Assembly: GCF_900105655.1 (NCBI RefSeq)
Contig: NZ_LT629787.1
Coordinates: 2,852,001-2,916,000, forward strand
DNA length: 64,000 nucleotides
Direction of reading: 5' to 3'
Source: Halopseudomonas salegens
GTDB lineage: Bacteria > Pseudomonadota > Gammaproteobacteria > Pseudomonadales > Pseudomonadaceae
Shown piece after piece: positions 17,582 to 26,377 of the stretch. The notes under the pieces were generated by a model. The model searched no databases. It had not been told where the DNA came from and saw only the letters and a list, made by a program, of their open reading frames with translations. How positions within the stretch are numbered: position 1 is the stretch's first letter; the number at the start of each line of letters is the position of its first letter. The translations under genes and the position numbers were made by a program.

Positions 17582-19258
17582 ATGGATAGTGGCTGCCCCA
17601 AACTTTTGTTGGTCGAACCCGACCCGGTCAAGCGGCAACAGTTACTGGCAACTTGCCAGCCTGCCGGTGCGCCAGCCGATTTTGTCATCGACCTCTGTAC
17701 CCGCCGCAGCGAAGCACTCAAGCGATTGAGTACGGAAAACTTCGATGCCTGCCTGATCCCTGCTGACCTGGACCTGTTGCGCGGCATTCGCCGAGGCGTG
17801 AATGACACCTTGTGTCTGGTCATCAGTGACAAAACCGGCCATCACGCAGATGCCGAGGCCATTGAGGCTGGCGCGGACGATGTACTGCCGCGCAACGATA
17901 TCTGCCCCAGCAGCCTCACCCGGGCATTGGTTCACGGCCGTTGCCGACGCCTGCGAGGCGATCAGCTGGCTCTTGAGGCCCGTCAGGATCCGCTGACTGG
18001 TCTGGCCAATCGGGCGCGTCTGGAAGAAGAGCTCGACCGCATGCTGCTGCACAGTGCACGTAGCCACACCGGTTTTGCCCTGCTGTATATCGACCTCGAC
18101 TATTTCAAGCAGATCAATGACAGCTTCGGTCACGGCCTGGGCGATTTGTTGCTGGCGGTCATTGCCAACCGCCTGCGCCGCACCATGCGCCAGAATGACC
18201 TGATTGCTCGCGTCGGTGGTGACGAGTTTGTCGCCTTGCTGAGTGACTTGCATGACCCCAATGATGCGGCACTGATAGCCAGCAAGATCATTCACACGCT
18301 GAGCGAACCCATTACCCTGAACAGCCATCACCTGCTGATTTCCGCCAGCGTTGGCATAGCCACCCACCCGTCCCACGGGCAAACCGCTACCGAGCTGTTG
18401 CAACATGCCGATCAGGCGCTCTATCGCGCCAAAGCCGCCGGGCGCAATGGCTACAGCTTTTACTCGCCACAAGATGATACGTACACGCGGCAGAATCTGG
18501 ATATCGAGCAAGGCTTGCGCACTGGCCTGCTGGAAGGCGAGTTCCGTCTGCATTACCAACCCATCGTGGATACCCGGCATGGTGATACCGTGGCCTGGGA
18601 AGCTTTGCTGCGCTGGCAGCATCCACGACTGGGCCTGCTGACGCCGGATGACTTTCTTCAGTTGGCAGAACACAGTGGGTTGATTCTGCCCATGGGTCAC
18701 TGGGTTATCGGCCAGGCCCTACAGGCGCTGCGGCAATGGCAGGCGGCCGGCATTGACTGCCGGCTGGCAATCAATATCAGTGACCGTGAGCTCAAGCAAC
18801 CGCGGTTTGCCGATCAGTTGCAGCAATTACTGGTCAAGAGCAAGGTCCCGGCGCATATGCTGCAACTGGAGTTGCGCGAATCAACGCTGCTGCGGCACAG
18901 CCAGCAGGCCAGCAAACTCTGTCATGCATTGAGCGCACTGGGCGTATCCATCTGGCTGGATCGCTTTGGTGAGGAATACGGTGCCTTCGGCTACCTCTCA
19001 CGCTTGCCGATTCAGGGCATCAAACTGGACGGGCGCTTTATCGAGGAAGACAGCGCAAGCGGCGATTACGTGCGCAACCTGATCAGCCTGTCACGCAGCA
19101 TGGACAAGCGCATCACCGCGTCTTACATCGAAACGGCCGACAGCGCGCGCCAGGTATCACACTACGGGGGCGATTTCCTGCAAGGTTTCTGGATCGGACA
19201 ACCACGACCGATTGACCAGGTGCTGAATCAGTCGCCTCGGCGGTCCCAGATCTGGTAG
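17582..19258 (+). CDS. Receiver-like / GGDEF / EAL protein with degenerate receiver and EAL
   Basis: A 558-aa cyclic-di-GMP protein. Domain order is a receiver-like domain (about 1-120), GGDEF (about 140-300) and EAL (about 320-555). The GGDEF site is intact (RVGGDEFVALL), so diguanylate cyclase activity is plausible. The EAL opens correctly (WEALLRWQHP) and keeps LELRES and KLDGRF. However, the metal-binding DDFG motif reads DRFG, which argues against normal phosphodiesterase activity. In the receiver, the usual phospho-acceptor Asp position reads FDACLIPADL with no clear acceptor. ATG 17582 is chosen over a TTG 12 codons earlier; neither has a good SD. Its 3' end overlaps folA by 31 bases, tail to tail. 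Confidence 0.85.
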   Translation: MDSGCPKLLLVEPDPVKRQQLLATCQPAGAPADFVIDLCTRRSEALKRLSTENFDACLIPADLDLLRGIRRGVNDTLCLVISDKTGHHADAEAIEAGADDVLPRNDICPSSLTRALVHGRCRRLRGDQLALEARQDPLTGLANRARLEEELDRMLLHSARSHTGFALLYIDLDYFKQINDSFGHGLGDLLLAVIANRLRRTMRQNDLIARVGGDEFVALLSDLHDPNDAALIASKIIHTLSEPITLNSHHLLISASVGIATHPSHGQTATELLQHADQALYRAKAAGRNGYSFYSPQDDTYTRQNLDIEQGLRTGLLEGEFRLHYQPIVDTRHGDTVAWEALLRWQHPRLGLLTPDDFLQLAEHSGLILPMGHWVIGQALQALRQWQAAGIDCRLAINISDRELKQPRFADQLQQLLVKSKVPAHMLQLELRESTLLRHSQQASKLCHALSALGVSIWLDRFGEEYGAFGYLSRLPIQGIKLDGRFIEEDSASGDYVRNLISLSRSMDKRITASYIETADSARQVSHYGGDFLQGFWIGQPRPIDQVLNQSPRRSQIW

Positions 19259-19749
19259 CTGTGCGCGGGATAATCGTCGCCGGCAGGTTTATTCTCGGCT
19301 TCCTGCAACTGCCATTGGCGTGAATCCCACTCGGGAAACCAGGCATCCCCCTGCGGTTCCAGCTCAACCTGGGTCAGATACAACCGATCAGCCTGCGCCA
19401 GTAACTGGGTATACAGGTTCTCCCCGCCAATGATCATCACTTCATCAACATCATCCAGAGCGGCCTGGGCGCGTGCCCTGTCCAGAGCATCTTCGATCGA
19501 GGCAACCACGACGGCGCCCGGCAATGACAGGCCTGCCTGATGACTCAGCACGATATTGGTTCGACCCGGCAGCGGGCGCCCCAGGGACTCAAAGGTCTTG
19601 CGCCCCATCACAATCGGCTTGCCCCAGGTACGCGCACGAAAATATTTGAGATCTTCCGGCAGATGCCAGGGCAACTGGTTATCCCGACCGATCACCCGGT
19701 TGCGCCCCAGCGCGGCAATCATCGCCAGACGGGGTTGGGCCTCACTCAT
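19228..19749 (-). CDS. folA: Dihydrofolate reductase
   Basis: A 173-aa NADPH-dependent enzyme that regenerates tetrahydrofolate, in particular after thymidylate synthase. Motifs are [40 protein letters not shown] and [20 protein letters not shown]. It is the last gene of a four-gene minus-strand operon. Its ATG overlaps the thyA stop by 4 bases (ATGA), which fits translational coupling of the two functionally linked enzymes. Its last 31 bases overlap the convergent GGDEF/EAL gene. Confidence 0.96.
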   Translation of the reverse strand: MSEAQPRLAMIAALGRNRVIGRDNQLPWHLPEDLKYFRARTWGKPIVMGRKTFESLGRPLPGRTNIVLSHQAGLSLPGAVVVASIEDALDRARAQAALDDVDEVMIIGGENLYTQLLAQADRLYLTQVELEPQGDAWFPEWDSRQWQLQEAENKPAGDDYPAHSYQIWDRRGD

Positions 19750-20540
19750 ACCGCCACCGGAGCTTTGATATGAGGGTGGGCCTGATAGTTTTCCAGCGTG
19801 AAGTCAGCAAAGGAAAAGGCAAACAGATCCTTGATCTCTGGATTCAGGCGCATCGTAGGCAATGGCAGAGGCTCACGGCTCAGCTGCAGGTCGGCCTGTT
19901 CCAGGTGATTGCTGTACAGATGGCAATCGCCGCCGGTCCAGATGAACTCACCGGGCTGCAGATCACATACCTGCGCGACCATCAGGGTCAATAATGCATA
20001 GCTGGCAATATTGAAAGGCACGCCGAGAAAAATATCCGCAGAGCGCTGATACAACTGACAGCTCAGCTTGCCGTCAGCCACATAGAACTGAAACAGCGCA
20101 TGACAGGGCGGCAACGCCATCTGATCAACCAGTGCCGGATTCCAGGCCGACACCATCAGCCGGCGCGAATCCGGATGGGTGCGGATCATCTCGAGCAACT
20201 TGCTGATCTGGTCGATCGACTCGCCATTGGGTGCCGGCCAACTGCGCCACTGGTAACCGTATACCGGCCCCAGATCACCGTTCTCGTCGGCCCAGTCATC
20301 CCAGATCGAGACACCGTTTTCCTTCAGATAACGGATATTGGTATCGCCCTGCAGAAACCAGAGCAATTCATGAATGATGGATTTCAGGTGACATTTCTTG
20401 GTGGTGACCAGGGGGAAGCCCGCCGCCAGATCAAAACGCATCTGATAACCGAAAACACTCCGGGTGCCGGTACCCGTCCGGTCAGACTTGACGGCGCCGT
20501 TTTCGCGCACGTGGCGCATCAGATCCAGGTACTCTTTCAT
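19746..20540 (-). CDS. thyA: Thymidylate synthase
   Basis: A 264-aa enzyme making dTMP from dUMP with methylene-THF. It has the catalytic Cys in [12 protein letters not shown], the dUMP-binding [19 protein letters not shown], the N-terminal [18 protein letters not shown], and ends in KAPVAV as is usual for the E. coli-type enzyme. It sits between lgt and folA with ATGA overlaps at both ends. The order lgt-thyA is widespread in gammaproteobacteria. Confidence 0.97.
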   Translation of the reverse strand: MKEYLDLMRHVRENGAVKSDRTGTGTRSVFGYQMRFDLAAGFPLVTTKKCHLKSIIHELLWFLQGDTNIRYLKENGVSIWDDWADENGDLGPVYGYQWRSWPAPNGESIDQISKLLEMIRTHPDSRRLMVSAWNPALVDQMALPPCHALFQFYVADGKLSCQLYQRSADIFLGVPFNIASYALLTLMVAQVCDLQPGEFIWTGGDCHLYSNHLEQADLQLSREPLPLPTMRLNPEIKDLFAFSFADFTLENYQAHPHIKAPVAV

Positions 20541-21328
20541 TGCTTGTGTCCTTCACGCTGGTAGGCCACCAGCATCATGATGGCCCCGAGCAGAATCATC
20601 GGCAGGCTGAGCACCTGCCCCATGGTAAGCCAGCCAAAAGCCAGATAACCAATATGCGCGTCGGGCTCGCGAACAAACTCGACGAGAAAACGAAAAATGC
20701 CATAAAACACGGCAAACAAACCACTGACGGCCATCATCGGCCGTGGTTTGCTGGAATACAGCCAGAGAATGACAAACAGGGCTACCCCTTCCAGGGCAAA
20801 TTGATACAGCTGCGAAGGGTGGCGGGCAAGTTGCAGCGGATCGGTGGGAAACACCATGGCCCAGGGCACGTCACTGGCACGCCCCCACAGCTCGGCATTG
20901 ATGAAATTGCCGATTCGGCCGGCCCCCAGGCCAATAGGCACCAGCGGTGCGACAAAATCCATCAACTGGAAAAACGGCTTGCCATTGCGACGGGCAAACC
21001 ACCAGACCGCCAGCAACACACCAATCAGGCCGCCATGGAAAGACATACCGCCACGCCAGATTTGCAATATCAGACCTGGGTCGTTGAAGTAGGACGCCAG
21101 ATCGTAGAACAACACATAGCCGAGGCGGCCACCGGCAATCACCCCCAACGCGACCCAGAATACCAGGTCAGACAGCTTGTCCTGGTTCCACTGCGGATCC
21201 AGCCGATGCAGCCGCAAGCTGGCCAACCACCAGGCCCCACCAATACCCACCAGATACATCAGGCCATACCAATATATCTGGATGGGGCCGAGACTGAGCG
21301 CTACTGGATCAATCGCAGGGTAATTCAT
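20537..21328 (-). CDS. lgt: Phosphatidylglycerol-prolipoprotein diacylglyceryl transferase
   Basis: A 263-aa multi-pass inner-membrane enzyme that attaches diacylglycerol to the lipobox Cys of prolipoproteins. The signature [16 protein letters not shown] and the segment [20 protein letters not shown] (catalytic His region) are intact. Start ATG 21328 has AGGGA before it. It should process the lipoproteins encoded in this window (carboxylesterase, DUF4397 protein). Its stop overlaps the thyA start by 4 bases. Confidence 0.96.
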   Translation of the reverse strand: MNYPAIDPVALSLGPIQIYWYGLMYLVGIGGAWWLASLRLHRLDPQWNQDKLSDLVFWVALGVIAGGRLGYVLFYDLASYFNDPGLILQIWRGGMSFHGGLIGVLLAVWWFARRNGKPFFQLMDFVAPLVPIGLGAGRIGNFINAELWGRASDVPWAMVFPTDPLQLARHPSQLYQFALEGVALFVILWLYSSKPRPMMAVSGLFAVFYGIFRFLVEFVREPDAHIGYLAFGWLTMGQVLSLPMILLGAIMMLVAYQREGHKQ

Positions 21329-21337
21329 CGGCTATCC

Positions 21338-22129
21338 CTAAAAGAGTAGAAAGTTGATACCTACGCACAACAGCAGTACAGCAAACAGTCGCTTGAGCAA
21401 CTGTTGCGACAGGCGGTGGGCCAGACGCGCACCAAAACCGGCGAACAGCATACTGGTTGCAGCAATACCCACCATGGCGGGCAAGTATACATAGCCCAGA
21501 CTCCATTCAGGCAGCGGTGACGCTGACCATCCGGTCCAGATAAAACTGATTGCTCCAGCCACCGCAATCGGCAAACCGCAGGCTGATGAGGTAGCGACCG
21601 CCTGTTGCATGGGCACACTGCGCCAGACCAGAAAAGGCACGGTCAAGGACCCACCCCCAATGCCAAAGATGGCCGAAGCCCAGCCAATCACACCGCCTGC
21701 GGCGGTCAGACCCGGCTTGCCGGGCACATCCAGCGCGGCTTTGGGCTGCAGCCTGAAACCCATCTGGATCGCTACGCAAATGGCAAACACGCCAATGATT
21801 TTTTGCAGCAGAGGACCGCTCAGCCAGGCTGCTGTCAACGCCCCAAGCACAGTACCAAAGACGATCCCCAGCGTCATCCAGACAAACAGCGGCCAACGCA
21901 CCGCACCCTTGAGGTGGTGCGCGCGAATCGCATTGATCGAGGTAAAGGCAATGGTTGCCAACGAGGTGCCTACGGCCATATGCGTCAACACGCCGACATC
22001 GAAGCCTTGCAGGGCAAAACTGTAGACCAGCACCGGCACGATGATCATGCCGCCACCCACGCCAAACAGCCCGGCCAGGGTACCCGCGAAACCGCCCAGA
22101 ATCAGATACAGCAGGAATTCCACACTCAC
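21338..22129 (-). CDS. TauE/SafE-family sulfite exporter-like membrane protein
   Basis: A 263-aa protein with about eight transmembrane segments from the TauE/SafE (DUF81) family of anion exporters. Family marks are the repeated glycine motifs LFGVGGGMIIVPVL (N half) and SAIFGIGGGSLTVPFLVW (C half). Transported anions in the family include sulfite and sulfoacetate; the substrate here is unknown. It starts at GTG 22129, with GAG only just upstream, so the exact start is uncertain. It is the first gene of the operon that continues with lgt (9-base gap), thyA and folA. Confidence 0.85.
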   Translation of the reverse strand: MSVEFLLYLILGGFAGTLAGLFGVGGGMIIVPVLVYSFALQGFDVGVLTHMAVGTSLATIAFTSINAIRAHHLKGAVRWPLFVWMTLGIVFGTVLGALTAAWLSGPLLQKIIGVFAICVAIQMGFRLQPKAALDVPGKPGLTAAGGVIGWASAIFGIGGGSLTVPFLVWRSVPMQQAVATSSACGLPIAVAGAISFIWTGWSASPLPEWSLGYVYLPAMVGIAATSMLFAGFGARLAHRLSQQLLKRLFAVLLLCVGINFLLF

Positions 22130-22251
22130 CTCGGTAAACGCGCAGGCAGCAGCCCGCTAGAGAACAGCCGGTTAGTTTACCTGTTCTGACGGCTTTTGCC
22201 TGTACCCCTGAGGCAACCAAAGCAGAGCCCGTGGCGCATCTGGAAACATTA

Positions 22252-22268
22252 TATACAACTTTTGTATA
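22252..22268. promoter_or_regulatory. AT-rich inverted repeat upstream of the DUF4397 gene
   Basis: The 7-bp arms TATACAA and TTGTATA are separated by CTT and followed by GCTTTTTT. The site lies in the 228-base gap between the divergent tauE-like and DUF4397 genes. It could be an operator or a weak terminator-like hairpin, and I cannot name a regulator. The rest of the gap shows nothing clear. Confidence 0.35.
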
Positions 22269-22363
22269 GCTTTTTTCGTGATCTGCACAAGAAAGAAGAC
22301 TATTTTCGCTAAGGCTGTATTGAAACTTTCCAATCTTGCAACCCTGATCAAGAGGAATTGACA

Positions 22364-23683
22364 GTGAGAGCCCTTACCCTGTTTCTGGTGGCCACGGCCA
22401 TCATACTGAGCGGCTGCCTTGGTGGTAGTGGTGGCAGCAGTTCAACTCCGGTCCCACCGGCCGGTGCCAGTGCCGATGTACGCGTTCTGCACGCAGCAGC
22501 TGATGCACCGTCAGTGGATATTTACATCAATGATGAACTTGCCATTCCCGATCTTGCTCGCTTCGAGGCCACCAGCTTCACCAGTGTGCCGGCAGAACTC
22601 CTGACTATCGATGTCCGCGCCTCAGGTAGCCCGGCGGACTCGGCACCGGTATTCAGTTCTGAGGTCACCCCGACTGCAGATGGCTTCTTTACCCTGGTTG
22701 CTTATGGTCTGCTCGACGACGACAGCTTTGACCTGCTGGTGATTGCCGATGACATCCAGACGCCGCCGACGGATACCGCCCGTGCCTTTGTGCTGCATGC
22801 CGCCCCGGCAACAGGCAATGTGGATGTGTATGTCGATGCCACGGACGAACTGGGAGCAGAGCCGCTGCTGGCTGATTTTGCTCCCGCTGCTGACAGTGCC
22901 GACTACGTCGAAGTCCCGGCCGGGGACTACCGTATCCGCATCACTCCGGCCGGCGACCGCGACACCATAGCCTACGACTCCGGCTTCGTGTCCCTGGAGA
23001 GCGGTCCATCGTATTTCCTCGCAGCCCTGGATCGTGCGTCGGGATTTGCCCCGGCCTCGGTGATCGCTCTGCTGGACAATCCGTCTTTTGTCCAGCTGGA
23101 AGACCAGCGTACGCGGGTTCGCGCCATGCACCTGTCTCCGGATGCGCCCAACGTAGACGTTCTGGTCGATGGTGCTGCGGCCGTGCCTGATGTTGCTTTC
23201 AGGGATGTCAGTGATTACCTGACGGTGCTTGCCGGTGAGTATGATATTGCGGTTGCTGCGGGAGGTAACGAAGTAGCCTCCCTGACCGTCAACGCTGAAG
23301 CCGGGGTTGCCTACAGCATTCTGGCAACCGGCTTTGTGTCCGTCACTGGCGAACAAGGCTTTGCCCTGCGCCCCCTGGTGGATGACCTGACCCCCGGCGA
23401 AGGTGCCAAGGTTCGGGTAATCCATGCTTCACCGGATGCACCGAATGTCGATGTACTGGTCAACGGTGCCATGTTTGCCGGACTCGCGGGTGTGCCCTAC
23501 TTCACCGCGTCCGACTACGTTGAAGCACCCGCCGACACCTACGACATCGCCGTCAACGTGGCGGATACCCTGACCACGGTGATTGACCTGCCCGGCACCG
23601 GTTTGAACGCCGGTTCGAACTACACGGTCATTGCCATCAACGATGTGGCCAATATCGAACCACTGTTGGTGGTCGATCCCTGA
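22364..23683 (+). CDS. DUF4397-repeat lipoprotein
   Basis: A 439-aa exported protein with a lipoprotein signal peptide (lipobox LSGC, then LGGSGGSSS). The mature part is built of four related units of about 100 residues: VRVLHAAADAPSVDIYIND, AFVLHAAPATGNVDVYVDA, VRAMHLSPDAPNVDVLVDGA and VRVIHASPDAPNVDVLVNGA. These are DUF4397 beta-sandwich repeats. It is strongly acidic, as is common for marine surface proteins. Start GTG 22364 is chosen over TTG 22358 because AGAGGA lies 7 bases before it. The function is unknown; a role in surface adhesion or binding is inference only. It has its own terminator. Confidence 0.85.
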   Translation: MRALTLFLVATAIILSGCLGGSGGSSSTPVPPAGASADVRVLHAAADAPSVDIYINDELAIPDLARFEATSFTSVPAELLTIDVRASGSPADSAPVFSSEVTPTADGFFTLVAYGLLDDDSFDLLVIADDIQTPPTDTARAFVLHAAPATGNVDVYVDATDELGAEPLLADFAPAADSADYVEVPAGDYRIRITPAGDRDTIAYDSGFVSLESGPSYFLAALDRASGFAPASVIALLDNPSFVQLEDQRTRVRAMHLSPDAPNVDVLVDGAAAVPDVAFRDVSDYLTVLAGEYDIAVAAGGNEVASLTVNAEAGVAYSILATGFVSVTGEQGFALRPLVDDLTPGEGAKVRVIHASPDAPNVDVLVNGAMFAGLAGVPYFTASDYVEAPADTYDIAVNVADTLTTVIDLPGTGLNAGSNYTVIAINDVANIEPLLVVDP

Positions 23684-23698
23684 TAGACACGTGGCGGA

Positions 23699-23728
23699 AA
23701 AGGGCCAGTCATGGCTGGCCCTTTTTGT
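23699..23728 (+). terminator. Intrinsic terminator after the DUF4397 gene
   Basis: An 8-bp stem (23701-23708 with 23715-23722), a 6-base loop and T5, with an A-run on the left side. Confidence 0.88.
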
Positions 23729-23808
23729 TTAACACAGCTTGATTTGCACGAAAGACACGATGCAGCAGCTTGACCAGCAACTGATCTACTGGTCAGCACC
23801 CGAGCCCC

Positions 23809-25443
23809 TTACGGCGTAAACGCCCGCACGCAGCGTGTTCTATTGCTAAGATACTTTAAATTTATAAAACTGTTCCCGTCGACGAAAAATTGAGCCCAGC
23901 TAGATAATGCTGGGTCAACGGAAAACTCGCTGGAGCTCCAGTAAAATCCTTCACTAAATCCACCAATAGCCACTCGACTGGTGTAAAGCGCATTCAGCTG
24001 ATCGCGGGACGGCAGAAACCAGTCGTCATAACAGGCATTGCCGACCTGGCATGGTGTGTTGCCCTGCGAATCCACCTCGAAATCATTGCACTGCTGCGCT
24101 GCATAGGGCGTGCCACCATTGTTCCCGAGGGCCACAACAATCGCGGCCGTGTTACTGGCCCCGTCGCTGTCACTCTGTGCAACGACACCGACCGCAGTGC
24201 CATATCCGCCCCATTCAATCCCGGTAGAGTTGTCCGCCGCCGCCGCAATCAGATTTTCAAACCCGCCGTTCAGCGCGGCAATGGTGCCACCGAACGCGAT
24301 TTGCCCCACTGCGGTAGGCTCGAACGTGTAGCCATCGACCAACGAAGCAGGGCCGGCCGGCGTGTCAATAACGACGTCAACCACGCCCGCTGCATGAACG
24401 GGCGTCACCGCGGTTACGACGGTGGAATTGACCACATTCACACTGGTGGCGGCGACGCCGTCAAAGGTAATGCCGGTGGCCCCTGTCAGGCCGGTACCGG
24501 TCAGGGTAATACCCGTGCCACCCGAGGCAGTGCCCAGCGTCGGGTTGATCGCCGTCAGCGTCGACCCCGACTGCACTTCGATTGTCGCCGTTAACGTATT
24601 GGTATTGTCGCCACTGATGGTCAAATCGGTGGCCGGCACTACGGCATTACCCGGGGTAAAGGTCAGGGTGCAGCTGCTGCCCGGCGCTACCGTGGCACAA
24701 GTGTTGCCCGTCTCGGAGACAGTGCCATCCAGCGCCGACCCGGTGAGGTTCGCGGCAATGTTGCTGGCGGTGACCTGGCTGGAAGTGTTGGTGATCGTCA
24801 TTGCCGCCGCCGAGCCGTTGAAGGTAAGCGTCAGCGGCGAGCCGCTGAGCTCAAGCATGGCCAGACCAGCCTCGGCCGCGGCCCGGCAGATACTGTCCAC
24901 ATCCACTCGGCAGCTGGCCCCGTCAGCCAACACCCCGGTACAAGCGCCCGGCGACGCTCCGCCACCACCGCCAGCCGGCAACAGGTTGCCGCTCAGACCG
25001 CCCGGGAAACAGTCTTCGAGCACGGGCGGATCCAGGCTGACTATCAGCAAGGGAACACCGGAGTCGTTGCTGAAGTCAGCCAGCTCAAAACCAGCCACAT
25101 CGCCGCCAGCGGGAATCTGCACAACGGGAATCGGCAGCGTCTCCCCCGCAGGATTGGTGAAGGCTGCCAGCAACTGCGCGCGCAGCGCCGGGCTCTGCCA
25201 GGTCGCAGCGACGACCGCTCCGACCAGCAGTAGAGACATCAGCGTGCGTTGTCGCCGCCCCGTGCGCAATATCCACAGCGCCAACGCCAGCAGCAATACC
25301 GCCATCAGCACCAACGCAACCGGACTGCTGACGGGTATCGGGGTTGGCTCCGCACCGGTCGTGATGCTCTGCGCAAATACCGGCCCGGCCAGCACCAGCA
25401 TAAAAGCCCCTACCCCGCGGTGCAATAATCGACCTGATTCCAT
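23809..25443 (-). CDS. TIG and DUF1566 domain surface protein with N-proximal IPTL-like sorting motif (midcut-by-XrtH-like)
   Basis: A 544-aa exported protein. A signal peptide (about 1-24, ending VFAQS) is followed closely by PTPIPVSSPVALVLMAVLLL and a basic stop (RTGRRQR) at about residues 33-66. This is a short motif, hydrophobic helix and Arg cluster like a C-terminal IPTL/PEP-CTERM signal, but near the N-terminus. Next come Ser/Thr/Gly-rich Ig-like repeats with paired Cys, an IPT/TIG domain (NPTLGTASGGTGITLTGTGL) and a C-terminal DUF1566 domain (YDDWFLPSRDQLNALY, WSSSE, TRCVRAFTP). The layout resembles proteins named midcut-by-XrtH. No exosortase is in the window. The start has AAGGGGG at 7 bases. 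Confidence 0.75.
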   Translation of the reverse strand: MESGRLLHRGVGAFMLVLAGPVFAQSITTGAEPTPIPVSSPVALVLMAVLLLALALWILRTGRRQRTLMSLLLVGAVVAATWQSPALRAQLLAAFTNPAGETLPIPVVQIPAGGDVAGFELADFSNDSGVPLLIVSLDPPVLEDCFPGGLSGNLLPAGGGGGASPGACTGVLADGASCRVDVDSICRAAAEAGLAMLELSGSPLTLTFNGSAAAMTITNTSSQVTASNIAANLTGSALDGTVSETGNTCATVAPGSSCTLTFTPGNAVVPATDLTISGDNTNTLTATIEVQSGSTLTAINPTLGTASGGTGITLTGTGLTGATGITFDGVAATSVNVVNSTVVTAVTPVHAAGVVDVVIDTPAGPASLVDGYTFEPTAVGQIAFGGTIAALNGGFENLIAAAADNSTGIEWGGYGTAVGVVAQSDSDGASNTAAIVVALGNNGGTPYAAQQCNDFEVDSQGNTPCQVGNACYDDWFLPSRDQLNALYTSRVAIGGFSEGFYWSSSEFSVDPALSSWAQFFVDGNSFINLKYLSNRTRCVRAFTP

Positions 25444-25618
25444 TCGGTGTCCCCCTTGCTTGTTGTGTGTACTTCGAGTAAGTCATCACAGACTAATCTA
25501 TACCTCGCCTGAGCGTCGCTACAAGATACAATTTTTGCCATGCGCGACATTCTGCAGAGGCAGAACGCCAAGGTCGTGCCGATGACTGCTAGACTGCAGG
25601 CTGAATAAAGGAGCCACC

Positions 25619-26377
25619 ATGTGCCTGATTGCCTTTGCCTGGCAGGTCAATGACCAGCCCTTGCTGTTGCTCGGCAACCGCGATGAATTTCACGCCCGCC
25701 CTACCCGTGCCGCGCAGTTCTGGACCGACGAGGGTCACCCCGACCTGCTCGCCGGCAAGGACCTGCAAGCAGGGGGCAGCTGGCTGGGAGTGACCCGAAG
25801 CGGACGCTTTGCCGCACTGACCAATGTGCGCGCACCCGGCGCCCAGCGTGACGGCAAATCACGCGGCCATCTGATTCACCGCTATCTGACCGGTGAATCG
25901 GGGCCGGAAGATTACCTGCATGAACTGCAGGCCGAGCTCGGCGCCTATGCCGACTTCAACCTGCTGGTCGGCAACCGCGAAGAACTCTGGCATTTGCACA
26001 GCCGTGACGGTCAGCTATTGCCAGTGCCACCGGGCATCCATGGTTTGTCGAACGCCAGCCTGGACAGTCCCTGGCCGAAGACCCGACGCCTGTGTCAGGA
26101 CCTGGAAGCACATCTGGATGCGGATGACGCCAGCCTTTTGCAGCTTTTGGCCCGCCGTGAACGTTATCCGGACAAGCAGCTACCGGATACCGGTATCAGT
26201 CAGAATTGGGAACGCATGCTCTCGGCGGCCTTTATTGTCAGTGCCGACTACGGCACGCGGGCCAGCACCCTTGTGCGGCTGCAACCCGGCGGAGCAACAA
26301 GCTTCCGCGAGCGTCAATTCAATCCGGCTGGCGAGACGGTAGGCGAAAGTGCCTGGAGCCTCAGCGCGTCTGGCTGA
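25619..26377 (+). CDS. NRDE-family (TANGO2-like) protein
   Basis: A 252-aa protein of the NRDE/TANGO2 family, defined by the N-terminal MCLIAFAW and the motif LLGNRDEFHARPTRAAQFW. The Cys at position 2 suggests an N-terminal-nucleophile-like fold. Eukaryotic TANGO2 is linked to heme or lipid handling; the bacterial function is not established. It has a strong SD, AAGGAG, 6 bases before the ATG. Its 3' end overlaps convergent ptsP by 17 bases. Confidence 0.85.
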   Translation: MCLIAFAWQVNDQPLLLLGNRDEFHARPTRAAQFWTDEGHPDLLAGKDLQAGGSWLGVTRSGRFAALTNVRAPGAQRDGKSRGHLIHRYLTGESGPEDYLHELQAELGAYADFNLLVGNREELWHLHSRDGQLLPVPPGIHGLSNASLDSPWPKTRRLCQDLEAHLDADDASLLQLLARRERYPDKQLPDTGISQNWERMLSAAFIVSADYGTRASTLVRLQPGGATSFRERQFNPAGETVGESAWSLSASG

